NCBI GenBank assembly: GCA_964651395.1
Contig: CAZYXZ010000035.1
Location: forward strand, 1-32,222
Direction: 5' to 3'
DNA from: CAZYXZ01 sp964651395
Lineage (GTDB): Bacteria > Actinomycetota > Actinomycetes > BP-191
DNA length: 32,222 bases
This document shows positions 31,627 through 32,222 of this stretch, one piece after another. Below the pieces are notes generated by a model that was given only the letters and a program-made list of their open reading frames with translations, was not told the DNA's origin and made no database searches. Position numbers and translations under genes: made by a program. The number at the start of each line of letters is the position of its first letter. The stretch's first letter is position 1.

Positions 31627-32222
31627 ATGTATTTGCTCGCTGAGGGCGGGACGATCCCGAGCATCACCGGCGGTGACAAGACGCTGCTGTGGATGGTGTT
31701 CGCGATCTCCTTCCTCGCGCTGGCCACCGCGTACTACCTGTCCCGCGAGGTGCTGGCCGCGAGCCAGGGCAGCGCGAAGATGCAGGAGATCGCCAAGGCC
31801 ATCCAGGAAGGTGCGGCCGCGTACCTCGCCCGCCAGTTCCGCACGGTCTCGATCTTCGTCGCGCTGACCTTCGTCATCCTGTTCGCGCTGCCGGGCACCG
31901 CCGAGGTCAAGTGGGGGCGTTCGATCTTCTTCGTGGTCGGCGCCGGCCTGTCCGCGCTCACCGGCTACGCCGGCATGGGCCTGGCCGTGCGGGGCAACGT
32001 GCGCGTGGCCGCCGCCGCCCAGGAGTCCGGCCTCAAGCGCGCGCTGCGGATCGCCTTCCGCACCGGTGGCGTCGCCGGCATGTTCACCGTCGGCCTCGGC
32101 CTGCTCGGCGCGACCGTCGTCCTCCTCATGTACGACACCGAGGCGCCGAACATCCTGGTCGGCTTCGGCTTCGGCGGCGCGCTGCTCGCGATGTTCATGC
32201 GGGTCGGCGGCGGCATCTTCAC
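31627..32222 (+). CDS. hppA: H+-translocating membrane pyrophosphatase, N-terminal part (3' cut)
   Basis: The first 198 codons of a membrane-bound pyrophosphatase that couples pyrophosphate hydrolysis to proton export; full-length proteins are about 700-800 residues. Helices are seen at LLWMVFAISFLALATAYYL, SIFVALTFVILFALPG and SIFFVVGAGLSALTGYAG. Family motifs are KMQEIAKAIQEGAAAYLARQ and the MGLAVRGNVRVA loop, ending at the window edge in MRVGGGIFT. AAGGAGG lies 5 bases before the ATG. It follows the bldG pair, as SCO3547 follows SCO3548; mycobacteria lack it. Whether it is K+-dependent cannot be told from this part. Confidence 0.95.
   Translation, partial: MYLLAEGGTIPSITGGDKTLLWMVFAISFLALATAYYLSREVLAASQGSAKMQEIAKAIQEGAAAYLARQFRTVSIFVALTFVILFALPGTAEVKWGRSIFFVVGAGLSALTGYAGMGLAVRGNVRVAAAAQESGLKRALRIAFRTGGVAGMFTVGLGLLGATVVLLMYDTEAPNILVGFGFGGALLAMFMRVGGGIF

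Overview
The window is a high-GC stretch of actinobacterial chromosome. Its gene order follows a block I recall from both Mycobacterium tuberculosis (Rv3676 crp to Rv3649 helicase) and Streptomyces coelicolor (SCO3571 crp to SCO3547 hppA). Shared members are crp, nth, a TlpA-like thioredoxin, a CoA-type NUDIX hydrolase, MarP, EphE, Acs, a HAD-IB phosphatase, Ssd and the Tad pilus genes, a MrfA-like helicase, BldG with its anti-sigma partner, and the H+-pyrophosphatase. Having both bldG and an rsiG/amfC homologue, plus hppA, points away from mycobacteria; the extra genes and the position of rsiG argue against a standard Streptomyces. I would place it in another Actinomycetia lineage, without naming a genus. 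Synteny statements are from memory, not from a search.

Layout. 1-4350: the C-terminal part of a TPR regulator, crp with a small membrane protein, a zinc alcohol dehydrogenase, and an RsiG-like c-di-GMP-responsive anti-sigma factor. 4350-10458: a six-gene unit (nth, thioredoxin lipoprotein, NUDIX, M2-type peptidase, DedA fused to a degenerate PAP2 domain, marP) in which every junction is a 4-base NTGA overlap and no downstream gene starts with ATG. 10459-15662: SRPBCC protein, DUF309 protein, EphE, an unknown small protein, Acs and a Fic-like protein that has lost its catalytic histidine. 15663-16014: a gene-free gap with a promoter, a long rod-like fold and a terminator on the minus strand, at the position of the Ms1 / scr3559 RNA. 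16015-23707: HAD phosphatase, then a Tad pilus locus (ssd, tadA, tadB, tadC, a 59-residue pilin, TadE, and a TadE-like gene with an apparent 1-base frameshift), interrupted by a methyltransferase and an opposite-strand membrane protein. 23743-26669: zinc-ribbon membrane protein, class E sortase and a secreted FnIII-like surface protein. 26677-32222: LapA-like protein, MrfA-like helicase, TerC, BldG, its anti-sigma partner and the 5' part of hppA.

Taken together the window carries several global or developmental regulators (Crp, RsiG-like, BldG/anti-sigma, probable Ms1 RNA) beside surface and pilus machinery. A TGTCCACAG-type motif lies in front of ssd, the pilin and tadE, at almost the same distance for the first and last, and may co-regulate the three parts of the Tad locus.

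Limits: there were no homology searches or structure calculations. RNA folds, promoters and alternative starts were read by eye. Both window edges cut genes. No IS element, CRISPR, tRNA or rRNA was seen.
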